From positions 1-9,156 of the forward strand of contig SYCH01000081.1 in assembly GCA_005787025.1 (NCBI GenBank): a stretch of 9,156 bases of DNA, read 5' to 3'. Shown here piece by piece: positions 1-6,247 of this stretch. How positions within the stretch are numbered: the stretch's first letter is position 1; every line of letters begins with the position of its first letter. The notes under the pieces were generated by a model that did no database searches, was not told the origin of the DNA, and worked only from the letters and a program-made list of their open reading frames with translations. A program made the translations under genes and the position numbers. This DNA is from Actinomycetota bacterium. GTDB taxonomy: Bacteria > Actinomycetota > Acidimicrobiia > Acidimicrobiales > Ilumatobacteraceae.

Positions 1-217
1 CGACCGCGCCGATTACGGCGGCGCCATCGGTTGGGTCGACGCCCATGGCAACGGCACCTTCGCGGTGGCCATTCGATGTGCGTCGTTCTCACCCGACCGT
101 CGTTCCGCCGTTCTCACCGCCGGTGGCGGAATCGTGGCCGAAAGCGATCCACTGTCGGAGTTGGCCGAGACCCAGGCCAAGTTCCAGGCCATGTTGTCGG
201 CCATCGTTCGGGCCTGA
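1..217 (+). CDS. menF: Isochorismate synthase (MenF/EntC family), C-terminal end only
   Basis: Only the last 71 residues lie in the window, read from base 2 to the TGA at 215-217. The enzyme converts chorismate to isochorismate, the entry step of menaquinone synthesis. The fragment has the C-terminal signature of the chorismate-binding family: IGWVDAHGNGTFAVAIR (residues 9-25), then GGGIVAESDPLSELAET (41-57), which matches the family's GAGIV..SDPxxE..ET segment carrying the Mg-binding glutamates. The second residue of that block is Gly where Ala is common. The gene ends 2 bases from the convergent menD stop codon, which supports a menaquinone role over a siderophore or salicylate one. Isochorismate synthase is clear from the motif; the choice of menF over entC rests on context alone. 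Confidence 0.88.
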   Translation, partial: DRADYGGAIGWVDAHGNGTFAVAIRCASFSPDRRSAVLTAGGGIVAESDPLSELAETQAKFQAMLSAIVRA

Positions 218-228
218 TCTCAGAACGA
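204..228. repeat. Inverted repeat across the menF/menD convergent junction
   Basis: TCGTTC (204-209) and GAACGA (223-228) form a perfect 6-base inverted repeat around a 13-base loop that holds both stop codons. It could act as a weak bidirectional terminator, but there is no T run and a 6-base match can arise by chance. Confidence 0.25.
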
Positions 229-1869
229 GGCGTGCAGTCGCTGGTGCTCGGCGACGTCGCGCTCGCGGTCGGTTCGCACCACCGTGATCGCCGGACCGAC
301 AATCAGCAACCTCTCCCGCAACTGGGCGATGGTTCCCGCCGTCGACGAACCGACGCCGAACGCCTCACCGATCATCGTGATGTCGGTGCCGTGCGGGGTG
401 CCGAACAACGTTTCGAACAGGTGCGGATCGAGACTCGACCTTTGCGGCAGGTGATGAAAGATTCCCCCGCCGTCGTTGTCGGTCACGACGATTCTCAGGT
501 CGAGTTCCCGTCGCGACAGACCGGCCAGACTCGACGCATCGTGGACGAAGGCCACGTCGCCGATCAAGAGCCCGGTGGGGCGACCCGTGGCCGCGGCCAC
601 TCCGATCGCGGTGGCGATGACCCCGTCGATTCCGTTGGCGCCACGACTGGCGAACACTCGCAGGTGCGAGCAATCACCGGCGAACCACTCCACGTCACGT
701 ATGGGCATCGATGAAGAGACCACCAGATTCGAACCCGCGGGCAACCCGGACACCACGTGTCGGGCCACGCGTGGTCCCGTCAATGCCCCGTTCTCGTCAT
801 CGAGAACGGTGAACGCGGCCCGAGCCGCATCGTCACGTCGTCTCCATTCCTGCAACCACGATGTGACGGCCGGTCGCAAACGTTCGCTCGCCGCCTCGAT
901 GAGAGCGTCGGCATCGCAACGCACGAACCCGGACCCGCGGTGATCCGGGTCGTACGGTCTCCCGACGCTCGACACGTGCCACTGTTCGGCTCCCGAGTCC
1001 AGTAAAAAGCGTCCGAGGACCTTCGACGCGGGTGCCTCACCGAACCGCACCACCACCTCGGGATTCAACGACGGGTCGGCCCCACGCACGATCGAGTCGT
1101 AATGCAGAATCGAACGAGCTTGGGCGCCCGAACGAGGCTCGGCCAACAACGGCCATTCCAGAGCATCGGCGAGACGACACAACGCGTCGGGCGACGCTGC
1201 ACCCCGTCCGGCCACCAGAACACCACGACGACCGGACCAACGTTCGACGACCTCGCCGACGAGTGACTCGTCCGGCACGAGACGACCATGGCGCGTGCGG
1301 CGATCCACACCGTCCTGCTCGACGGTGGCGACTCCCAGCAATGGCTCGCGGAACGAAAGATTCAGGTGCACCGGTCCGGGCCATGGCCCGACACTGAGAG
1401 CCAGCGAACGCGCGGCCAACGATCGCCAGGACCGACTCGTGGCCTCGTCGGCCACACCCGGTTCGTGGAACCAGCGAACCTTCGCCCCGAAAAGGTTCGT
1501 TTGATCGATCGTTTGGGCGGCACCGACGTCGCGAAGTTCGGGTGGTCGATCGGTGGTGACGACCAGCAACGGCACCGAGGACAAATCGGCCTCGGCCACC
1601 GCGGCATGGAAGTGCGTGGCCGCCGTCCCCGACGTGCACAACGCCAACGCCGGCTCACCCGTCGACATCCCCCAGCCGAGCGCCGAGAACGCCGCCGAGC
1701 GCTCGTCGAGGAACACCGACACCGTCACCGCCGGGTTCGCCGTCAAAGCCACGGCCATCGGGGTCGAGCGCGAACCGGGTGCGATCATGGCCGCGCGAAG
1801 CCCGTTGCGGACCCACTCGTCGACGAGCGTGGCGCAGAACGACGCCTGGACGTCTTCGGGCTTTCTCAC
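220..1869 (-). CDS. menD: MenD, SEPHCHC synthase
   Basis: ThDP-dependent 2-succinyl-5-enolpyruvyl-6-hydroxy-3-cyclohexene-1-carboxylate synthase, which joins isochorismate and 2-oxoglutarate with loss of CO2. With the GTG start at 1869 the protein has 549 residues, near the usual family length. Visible landmarks are PGSRSTP (31-37), DERSAAF (55-61, containing the glutamate that activates ThDP), GTAATHFHAAVAEA (81-94), SRGANGIDGVIAT (408-420) and the ThDP/Mg site GDVAFVHD (437-444) followed by NDGGGIF (465-471). An ATG at 1902 would add 11 residues (MGRGDAGSVSF) that resemble no MenD N-terminus I know. It has no ribosome binding site, whereas GTG 1869 has a TAGCGT box 7 bases upstream, so I prefer the shorter form. 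It is divergent from the dsbA-menH pair and convergent with menF. Function is secure; the start is less so. Confidence 0.95.
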   Translation of the reverse strand: MRKPEDVQASFCATLVDEWVRNGLRAAMIAPGSRSTPMAVALTANPAVTVSVFLDERSAAFSALGWGMSTGEPALALCTSGTAATHFHAAVAEADLSSVPLLVVTTDRPPELRDVGAAQTIDQTNLFGAKVRWFHEPGVADEATSRSWRSLAARSLALSVGPWPGPVHLNLSFREPLLGVATVEQDGVDRRTRHGRLVPDESLVGEVVERWSGRRGVLVAGRGAASPDALCRLADALEWPLLAEPRSGAQARSILHYDSIVRGADPSLNPEVVVRFGEAPASKVLGRFLLDSGAEQWHVSSVGRPYDPDHRGSGFVRCDADALIEAASERLRPAVTSWLQEWRRRDDAARAAFTVLDDENGALTGPRVARHVVSGLPAGSNLVVSSSMPIRDVEWFAGDCSHLRVFASRGANGIDGVIATAIGVAAATGRPTGLLIGDVAFVHDASSLAGLSRRELDLRIVVTDNDGGGIFHHLPQRSSLDPHLFETLFGTPHGTDITMIGEAFGVGSSTAGTIAQLRERLLIVGPAITVVRTDRERDVAEHQRLHASF

Positions 1870-1876
1870 GAACGAG

Positions 1877-1882
1877 ACGCTA
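1877..1882 (-). promoter_or_regulatory. Putative -10 box TAGCGT for a leaderless menD mRNA
   Basis: On the minus strand TAGCGT is followed by CTCGTTC (7 bases) and GTG at 1869. The same hexamer lies upstream of menA and of the SDR gene at 5466, there with 6-base spacing. There is no Shine-Dalgarno sequence and no recognisable -35 box. The extra base of spacing makes this the weakest member of the set. Confidence 0.5.
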
Positions 1883-1913
1883 CCCGCGTCCCCGCGTCCC
1901 ATGACCCGCTGGG

Positions 1914-1919
1914 TAGGTT
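1914..1919 (+). promoter_or_regulatory. Putative -10 box TAGGTT for a leaderless dsbA-menH mRNA
   Basis: TAGGTT is followed by gtgttc (6 bases) and GTG at 1926. This places a typical transcription start on or next to the first base of that codon. No Shine-Dalgarno sequence is present and no clear -35 is seen. The box supports GTG 1926 as the dsbA start; GTG 1920 would lie inside the spacer. Confidence 0.6.
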
Positions 1920-1925
1920 GTGTTC

Positions 1926-2600
1926 GTGGTCATAGAGATCTGGTCGGACGTGGTGTGCCCATGGTGTTACATCGGGAAGGTCCGTTTCGACCGCGCCGTC
2001 GAGGCCTTGACCAACGGACCCGATGCCGTGTCCGAACCCATCGAGGTGGTGTACCGCGCGTACCAACTGGACCCCACCGCTCCCGTGGGAACGTCGAACC
2101 CGGTTCGTGACACCTACGCCAAGAAGTTCGGCGGCTACGACCGGGCCGATCGCATCATCGAGAACCTCACCGCCACCGCCCGTGAGGACGGCCTCGACTT
2201 TCGCATGGACATCGCCAAACGAGCCAACACCTTGCTCGCGCATCGCATCTTGTGGTGGGCCGCGGCCACCCATGGAACCGCGGCCCAGTCCCGGGTGAAG
2301 TCGGCTTTTCTCGACGCGTATTTCACCCGCGGCCGAGACGTCTCCGATGCCGCGGTTCTCACCGAACTCGCCGCCGCCGCCATCGGTTGCCCCGCCGCCG
2401 ACGTCGCCACGATGTTGGCCGGTGACACCGGCCGCGGAGAAGTGAGCGAGGAGTTGGCTCAGGCCATCGGACATGGCATCACCGGAGTCCCCACGTACGT
2501 GATCGACGGAGCGTGGGCGATTCCCGGTGCGCAGGACACCGGCACCTTCGAGCGCGTCATCCGGCGCGCCATCGAACGTCGTACGTCCCCGTCGGAGTGA
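1926..2600 (+). CDS. DsbA-family (FrnE-like) thiol-disulfide oxidoreductase
   Basis: A 224-residue thioredoxin-fold protein of the DsbA/FrnE type. It begins VVIEIWSDVVCPWCYIGK, with the redox motif CPWC at residues 11-14, an all-helical insert in the middle, and the conserved GVPTYVID segment with the cis-proline at residue 189. There is no signal peptide, so it is expected in the cytoplasm, as for other FrnE-like proteins. GTG 1926 gives the family's usual N-terminus and sits exactly 6 bases after a TAGGTT box; GTG 1920 would add only two residues. The stop at 2598-2600 lies 5 bases before the menH start, so the two genes are probably co-transcribed and coupled. The family has polyketide-isomerase and stress-linked members; the substrate here is unknown. 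Family call is firm, role is not. Confidence 0.9.
   Translation: MVIEIWSDVVCPWCYIGKVRFDRAVEALTNGPDAVSEPIEVVYRAYQLDPTAPVGTSNPVRDTYAKKFGGYDRADRIIENLTATAREDGLDFRMDIAKRANTLLAHRILWWAAATHGTAAQSRVKSAFLDAYFTRGRDVSDAAVLTELAAAAIGCPAADVATMLAGDTGRGEVSEELAQAIGHGITGVPTYVIDGAWAIPGAQDTGTFERVIRRAIERRTSPSE
2594..2597 (+). promoter_or_regulatory. Ribosome binding site GGAG for menH
   Basis: GGAG at the very end of dsbA lies 8 bases before GTG 2606, normal Shine-Dalgarno spacing. It favours 2606 over the GTG at 2597, which overlaps the dsbA stop and would have no binding site at a usable distance. Confidence 0.55.
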
Positions 2601-2605
2601 CCGAC

Positions 2606-3382
2606 GTGACGCGCGAGTGGACGCCACGGGATGCGATTCTCCACGCCGAGGATTCGACCGGCACGAACGGGCTTTCTCGGCTCGTTCTGCTGCACGGGTT
2701 CACGCAGACCTGTCGGTCATGGGACGGGCTCATCAGTGCTCTCGGTGACGAACCATCCATCTGCCGGGTCGATGCTCCGGGACACGGTCGATCACCGGTG
2801 CTGGACGATGATTTGTCCGGCGTGTCGCGAGCGGTGGTGGAATCGGCCGGCGAGGGCGTCTACGTCGGCTATTCGATGGGAGCGCGGATCCTCCTTCACG
2901 GTGCCTTCGGATCGACCGCCATGCACGGTTTGGTTCTCATCGGAGGGACACCCGGCATCGAGGACGACCACGAACGAGAGGATCGCCGCGAATCGGATCG
3001 ACTCCTCGCCGAACGCATCGTCGAATCGGGCGTCGAGGAGTTCCTCGAGTGGTGGCTGCGACAACCCCTCTTCGCCCATCTGGCACCGACCGCAGACGAT
3101 CTTGCGGAACGTCGCCGCAACACGGTCGAAGGCCTGACCTCGAGCCTGCGCCATTGCGGTGTCGGAGAGCAGACGCCACTGTGGGATCGTCTGTCGAACA
3201 TCGACATTCCGGTGTTGGTGATCGCCGGTTCGCGCGACACGAAGTTCGACGCCATCGGGCGACGCATGGCGGAGGCCATCGGAACCGACGCCCGCTACGA
3301 GTCGGTCCCCGATGCCGGTCACGCGGCACACCTCGAGCGACCCGACGCGGTCGCCAGCATCCTGCGCGAGTGGTTGAACTGA
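2606..3382 (+). CDS. menH: MenH-like SHCHC synthase, alpha/beta hydrolase
   Basis: A 258-residue alpha/beta hydrolase, close in length to E. coli MenH (252). MenH removes pyruvate from SEPHCHC, the product of MenD, to give SHCHC. Visible elements are the oxyanion segment LLHGFTQ (28-34), APGHGRS (57-63), the nucleophile elbow GYSMGAR (88-94, Ser90), the acid in IAGSRDTKF (Asp211) and the histidine in PDAGHAAH (His239). GYSMGAR and the position between menD and menA support MenH; the fold alone would fit many hydrolases. The start GTG 2606 has a GGAG site 8 bases upstream; longer in-frame extensions run into dsbA and are translated shadow. It converges with menA, and a bulged hairpin lies between them. 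Confidence 0.85.
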   Translation: MTREWTPRDAILHAEDSTGTNGLSRLVLLHGFTQTCRSWDGLISALGDEPSICRVDAPGHGRSPVLDDDLSGVSRAVVESAGEGVYVGYSMGARILLHGAFGSTAMHGLVLIGGTPGIEDDHEREDRRESDRLLAERIVESGVEEFLEWWLRQPLFAHLAPTADDLAERRRNTVEGLTSSLRHCGVGEQTPLWDRLSNIDIPVLVIAGSRDTKFDAIGRRMAEAIGTDARYESVPDAGHAAHLERPDAVASILREWLN

Positions 3383-3408
3383 GAAACCGGATTCGAACGC
3401 CGGCTTTC
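3383..3408. terminator. Candidate bidirectional terminator between menH and menA
   Basis: GAAACCGG (3383-3390) pairs with CCGGCTTTC (3400-3408) apart from one bulged C at 3404, around a 9-base loop that contains TTCGAA. The hairpin fills the gap between the two convergent stop codons. It lacks a long T run on either strand, so it would be a weak intrinsic terminator at best. Confidence 0.35.
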
Positions 3409-4270
3409 AGGCGCCGAGAGCGAGCGACACCGTGGCCACCACGCCGAAGGCCAACTGCACTTTCGCGGTACCGCCCAACACGGCGATCAGGTCACGGCCC
3501 GCGGCACCGCCACGCACCCGTCGCACCGGCTCGACGGCGACGATCAGCACCACGAGGATGACGGCCGCCAGCGGACGTTCCCACAGGGCCGCCGCTCCGA
3601 CGAGCACACCCCCGACCACCAACACCACGAACAATGCTCGGGTGCGGGCGTCACCGAGACGCACCGCCAACGTTTTCTTGCCGACCTCGCGATCGGTGGG
3701 AATGTCGCGCAGGTTGTTGGTCACCAGCAACGCGCACGCCAAGGCTCCCACGGCCACTCCCATCTGCCACGCCAGCGCGGTGATGCGTTCGGCGAGCACG
3801 TACGTGGTTCCGACCGTGGCCACCAAACCGAAGAACACGAACACGAACACTTCTCCGAAACCGAGATATCCGTAGGGGTGCTTCCCTCCGGTGTAGAACC
3901 ATCCGGCCAGGATCGACGCCGCACCCACCGCGAGGAGCCACGGGCTGGTGACGATCGTCAACACCAAACCGACCACGGCCGCCACGAGGAACGACGACAA
4001 CGCCGCGATCTTCACCGAACGCGCCGAGGCCAATCCCCCGCCCACCAGACGCGCCGGACCGACGCGGACGTCGTCGGTGCCGCGCACACCGTCGCTGTAG
4101 TCGTTGGCGTAGTTGACGCCCACTTGCAACATCACGCTGACGATCCCGGCCAGGACGACCCGCCACCAGCGAACATCCGGTTCACCCACCGCGACGGCCG
4201 CACCGACGGCGACCGGGACCACCGCCGCCGGAAGGGTTCGCACGCGAGCGCCGACGATCCATTTGTTCAC
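3407..4270 (-). CDS. menA: MenA, 1,4-dihydroxy-2-naphthoate prenyltransferase
   Basis: A 287-residue polytopic membrane enzyme of the UbiA superfamily that attaches the polyprenyl chain to DHNA with loss of CO2, giving demethylmenaquinone. Both Asp-rich Mg/diphosphate sites are visible: NYANDYSDGVRGTDD (53-67) and NNLRDIPTDREVGKKT (185-200). The rest is hydrophobic, with about eight or nine candidate membrane segments. The N-terminus MNKWIVGARVRTLPAAVVPV is typical of bacterial MenA and separates it from UbiA and heme O synthases. The start is GTG 4270, exactly 6 bases after a TAGCGT box on the minus strand and with no Shine-Dalgarno sequence. It is divergent from menE (70 bases between starts) and convergent with menH. 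Confidence 0.95.
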   Translation of the reverse strand: MNKWIVGARVRTLPAAVVPVAVGAAVAVGEPDVRWWRVVLAGIVSVMLQVGVNYANDYSDGVRGTDDVRVGPARLVGGGLASARSVKIAALSSFLVAAVVGLVLTIVTSPWLLAVGAASILAGWFYTGGKHPYGYLGFGEVFVFVFFGLVATVGTTYVLAERITALAWQMGVAVGALACALLVTNNLRDIPTDREVGKKTLAVRLGDARTRALFVVLVVGGVLVGAAALWERPLAAVILVVLIVAVEPVRRVRGGAAGRDLIAVLGGTAKVQLAFGVVATVSLALGA

Positions 4271-4276
4271 GTCGAT

Positions 4277-4282
4277 ACGCTA
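4277..4282 (-). promoter_or_regulatory. Putative -10 box TAGCGT for a leaderless menA mRNA
   Basis: On the minus strand TAGCGT is followed by ATCGAC (6 bases) and then the GTG start at 4270. No Shine-Dalgarno sequence is possible in 6 bases. No TTGACA-like -35 is visible 16-18 bases upstream. Confidence 0.6.
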
Positions 4283-4328
4283 AATCACGACACCCGACAC
4301 CGGTCGGATGATGCGGACGAATTCTGCC

Positions 4329-4334
4329 TAGAGT
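4329..4334 (+). promoter_or_regulatory. Putative -10 box TAGAGT for a leaderless menE mRNA
   Basis: TAGAGT is followed by ctcctc (6 bases) and GTG 4341. It forms a back-to-back pair with the menA box at 4277-4282; 46 bases lie between the two hexamers. Confidence 0.6.
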
Positions 4335-4340
4335 CTCCTC

Positions 4341-5456
4341 GTGCCCCGTCTCGTCGCCCTCGACATGCCGACGAACGACGCGTACGTCGCCATGGTTCGT
4401 CGCATCTGGGACGAGGGGAACGCCGTTCTTCCCGTCGACTCACGACTGCCCGAGCCGGCCAAGCAACGGCTGCTCGACGCCATTCGTCCGCACGAGGTCC
4501 GAACCGACGCCGGGAGCGAGCGCCGACCCGACCCGATCGACACCGAGGTCGGTGACGCCCTCGTCATCGCCACCAGCGGTTCGACGGGCGACCCCAAAGG
4601 AGTCGTCCACACGTTGGCCGGGCTCATGGCTTCGGCTCGCGCCACGTCGGCCGCGCTCGGGGTGACACGCGACGACCGCTGGTTGGCCTGCCTGCCGGTC
4701 GCGCACATCGGAGGCTTCTCCGTGATCAGTCGCGCGGTGCTCACCGACATCCCCCTCGAGGTCCACGACGGTTTCGATGCCGAGCGCGTCAACGCCAGCC
4801 CGAGTTCTCTCACGTCGCTCGTCCCCACGGCCCTCACGCGCGTGAACTCTGGTCGCTTCCGTCGGATCCTGCTCGGGGGTTCACGCCCACCGAATGATCG
4901 GCCGGACAACTGCGTCGCCACCTACGGAATGACCGAGACCGGTTCCGGCGTGGTGTACGACGGCTTCGCCATTCCCGATGTCGAATTTCACATCATCGAT
5001 GGCGAGATCGCCGTTCGTGGACCCATGCTGATGCGCGCCTATCGCGACGGTTCGACGTCGATCGACGCGGACGGGTGGCTGCACACCGGCGATGCCGGTC
5101 GGTTGAACGACGACGGTCGACTCGACGTCGACGGGCGCATCGGTGACGTCATCGTCAGCGGTGGCGAGAAGATCTGGCCCGAGGCCGTCGAGGCCGTGTT
5201 GCACCGACAAGTGTCCGATTTCGCGATCGTGAAGCATCCCGACTCCGATTGGGGGGAACGCGTGATGTTGGTGCACACCGGCGACGCCCCGAGCCTCGGC
5301 GAGATACGTGATCTCGTGAAGGTGTCGCTGCCCGCATATTGCGCCCCCACCGCCATGCTGCGCGTGGAGTCCCTACCGCGAACGGCGTCCGGCAAGGTCC
5401 GACGCACCGAGTTGGCCGCCCTCGTACGGGACCTTCGGCCCGACGAGCGGCACTAG
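4341..5456 (+). CDS. menE: MenE, o-succinylbenzoate-CoA ligase
   Basis: A 371-residue ANL-superfamily acyl-CoA ligase that activates o-succinylbenzoate with ATP and CoA, before ring closure by MenB. Motifs in order are the phosphate loop TSGSTGDPKG (78-87), the aromatic/Thr motif YGMTET (195-200), the ribose-binding Asp in LHTGDAG (247-253), the hinge region GRIGDVIVSGGEKIWP (265-280) and the C-terminal lysine in RTASGKVRR (Lys352). The protein is shorter than proteobacterial MenE (about 450) because the region ahead of the phosphate loop is reduced; mycobacterial MenE is similarly short. The start GTG 4341 sits 6 bases after a TAGAGT box. Surrounding men genes make MenE much likelier than another acyl-CoA ligase. 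The TAG stop lies within the next gene's putative promoter box. Confidence 0.93.
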   Translation: MPRLVALDMPTNDAYVAMVRRIWDEGNAVLPVDSRLPEPAKQRLLDAIRPHEVRTDAGSERRPDPIDTEVGDALVIATSGSTGDPKGVVHTLAGLMASARATSAALGVTRDDRWLACLPVAHIGGFSVISRAVLTDIPLEVHDGFDAERVNASPSSLTSLVPTALTRVNSGRFRRILLGGSRPPNDRPDNCVATYGMTETGSGVVYDGFAIPDVEFHIIDGEIAVRGPMLMRAYRDGSTSIDADGWLHTGDAGRLNDDGRLDVDGRIGDVIVSGGEKIWPEAVEAVLHRQVSDFAIVKHPDSDWGERVMLVHTGDAPSLGEIRDLVKVSLPAYCAPTAMLRVESLPRTASGKVRRTELAALVRDLRPDERH

Positions 5457-5459
5457 CGT
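5454..5459 (+). promoter_or_regulatory. Putative -10 box TAGCGT overlapping the menE stop codon
   Basis: The TAG stop of menE is the first half of TAGCGT, followed by tctccc (6 bases) and ATG 5466. This suggests the SDR gene can be transcribed on its own as a leaderless mRNA despite lying only 9 bases downstream of menE. Confidence 0.55.
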
Positions 5460-5465
5460 TCTCCC

Positions 5466-6245
5466 ATGACCACCGACCGTCTCGCGGACAAGACAACCCT
5501 CGTCACCGGTGCGGCTTCCGGAATCGGAGCCGCCATCTGCCGTCGTTTCCTGGACGAGGGCGCCCGGGTGATTGCCACCGACATCGACGGGGATGGGCTG
5601 CGACGTCTGCACGAACTCGCGCCTGATCGTGTGCACGTCGTCGTCGCCGACGTCACCGACGAGCGAAGCATGACCGGTGCGGTCGCCTCGGGAGTCGAGA
5701 CCTTCGGCCGAATCGACGTCGTGGTGGCCAACGCCGGCGCGGGCACGTACGGCCTCATCCAGGAGCACGACGTCGCCGATTGGCGACGCATCATCGATCT
5801 GTGTCTGGTCGGCGTGTTCATCACCCTGAAGGCCACGTCGGCCCAGGTGAACGACGGTGGATCGATCATCACCATCTCGTCGCTCAACGCCATCCAGCCC
5901 TCGGCCGGGATGTCGGCGTACTGCGCGGCCAAGGCCGGTGTCGCCATGCTCACCCGCGTGGCCGCCATGGAGATGGGCGCCCGCGGGGTGCGCGTGAACA
6001 CCATCGCCCCGGGCCTGGTGGCGACCAACGCCACCGCCGGCATGTTCGCCGTGCCCGAGGTCATTCGTCAGTTCGAGGAGAACGCCTCGCTCGGTCGCCA
6101 TGCCACCGCGGACGAGGTCGCTTCCGTCGCCGCGTTTCTCGCCAGCGACGAGTCATCGTTCATGAGCGCCTCGTTCGTCTCGGTCGACGGCGGCGGGAAC
6201 ACCGGCCGCTATCCGACATTGCCGGCGATCTTCTCGGCGCTCTGA
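5466..6245 (+). CDS. Short-chain dehydrogenase/reductase, NAD-type
   Basis: A 259-residue classical SDR with a Rossmann fold. It has the cofactor motif TGAASGIG (14-21), an Asp at the end of the second strand (Asp39 in ATDIDG), which usually selects NAD over NADP, NAG (89-91), catalytic Ser139, Tyr152 and Lys156 (YCAAK), and the C-terminal SVDGGG segment. The Asn of the catalytic tetrad, normally in VNLxG, is replaced by Cys113 (DLCLVG). The tail after DGGG (NTGRYPTLPAIFSAL) is somewhat longer than in many classical SDRs. It begins 9 bases after menE with its own TAGCGT box and ends 2 bases from the stop of a convergent SDR. Substrate is unknown; adjacency to menE does not by itself place it in menaquinone synthesis. 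Confidence 0.9.
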   Translation: MTTDRLADKTTLVTGAASGIGAAICRRFLDEGARVIATDIDGDGLRRLHELAPDRVHVVVADVTDERSMTGAVASGVETFGRIDVVVANAGAGTYGLIQEHDVADWRRIIDLCLVGVFITLKATSAQVNDGGSIITISSLNAIQPSAGMSAYCAAKAGVAMLTRVAAMEMGARGVRVNTIAPGLVATNATAGMFAVPEVIRQFEENASLGRHATADEVASVAAFLASDESSFMSASFVSVDGGGNTGRYPTLPAIFSAL

Positions 6246-6247
6246 GT

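Noticed and set aside
31..714. 227-codon open frame on + over menF and menD ends
   Set aside because: It overlaps the recognisable isochorismate synthase frame and lies antisense to menD. Its Arg-rich composition is typical of GC-driven open frames.
3383..3408. tRNA T-arm-like string (GTTCGAATCC on the minus strand), possible tRNA remnant or integrase attachment site
   Set aside because: The flanks do not form a T-stem with correct pairing. No D-arm, anticodon arm or acceptor stem can be built, since the neighbouring bases are coding for menA and menH. There is no integrase gene or second copy of the string in the window. A bulged terminator-like hairpin explains it better.
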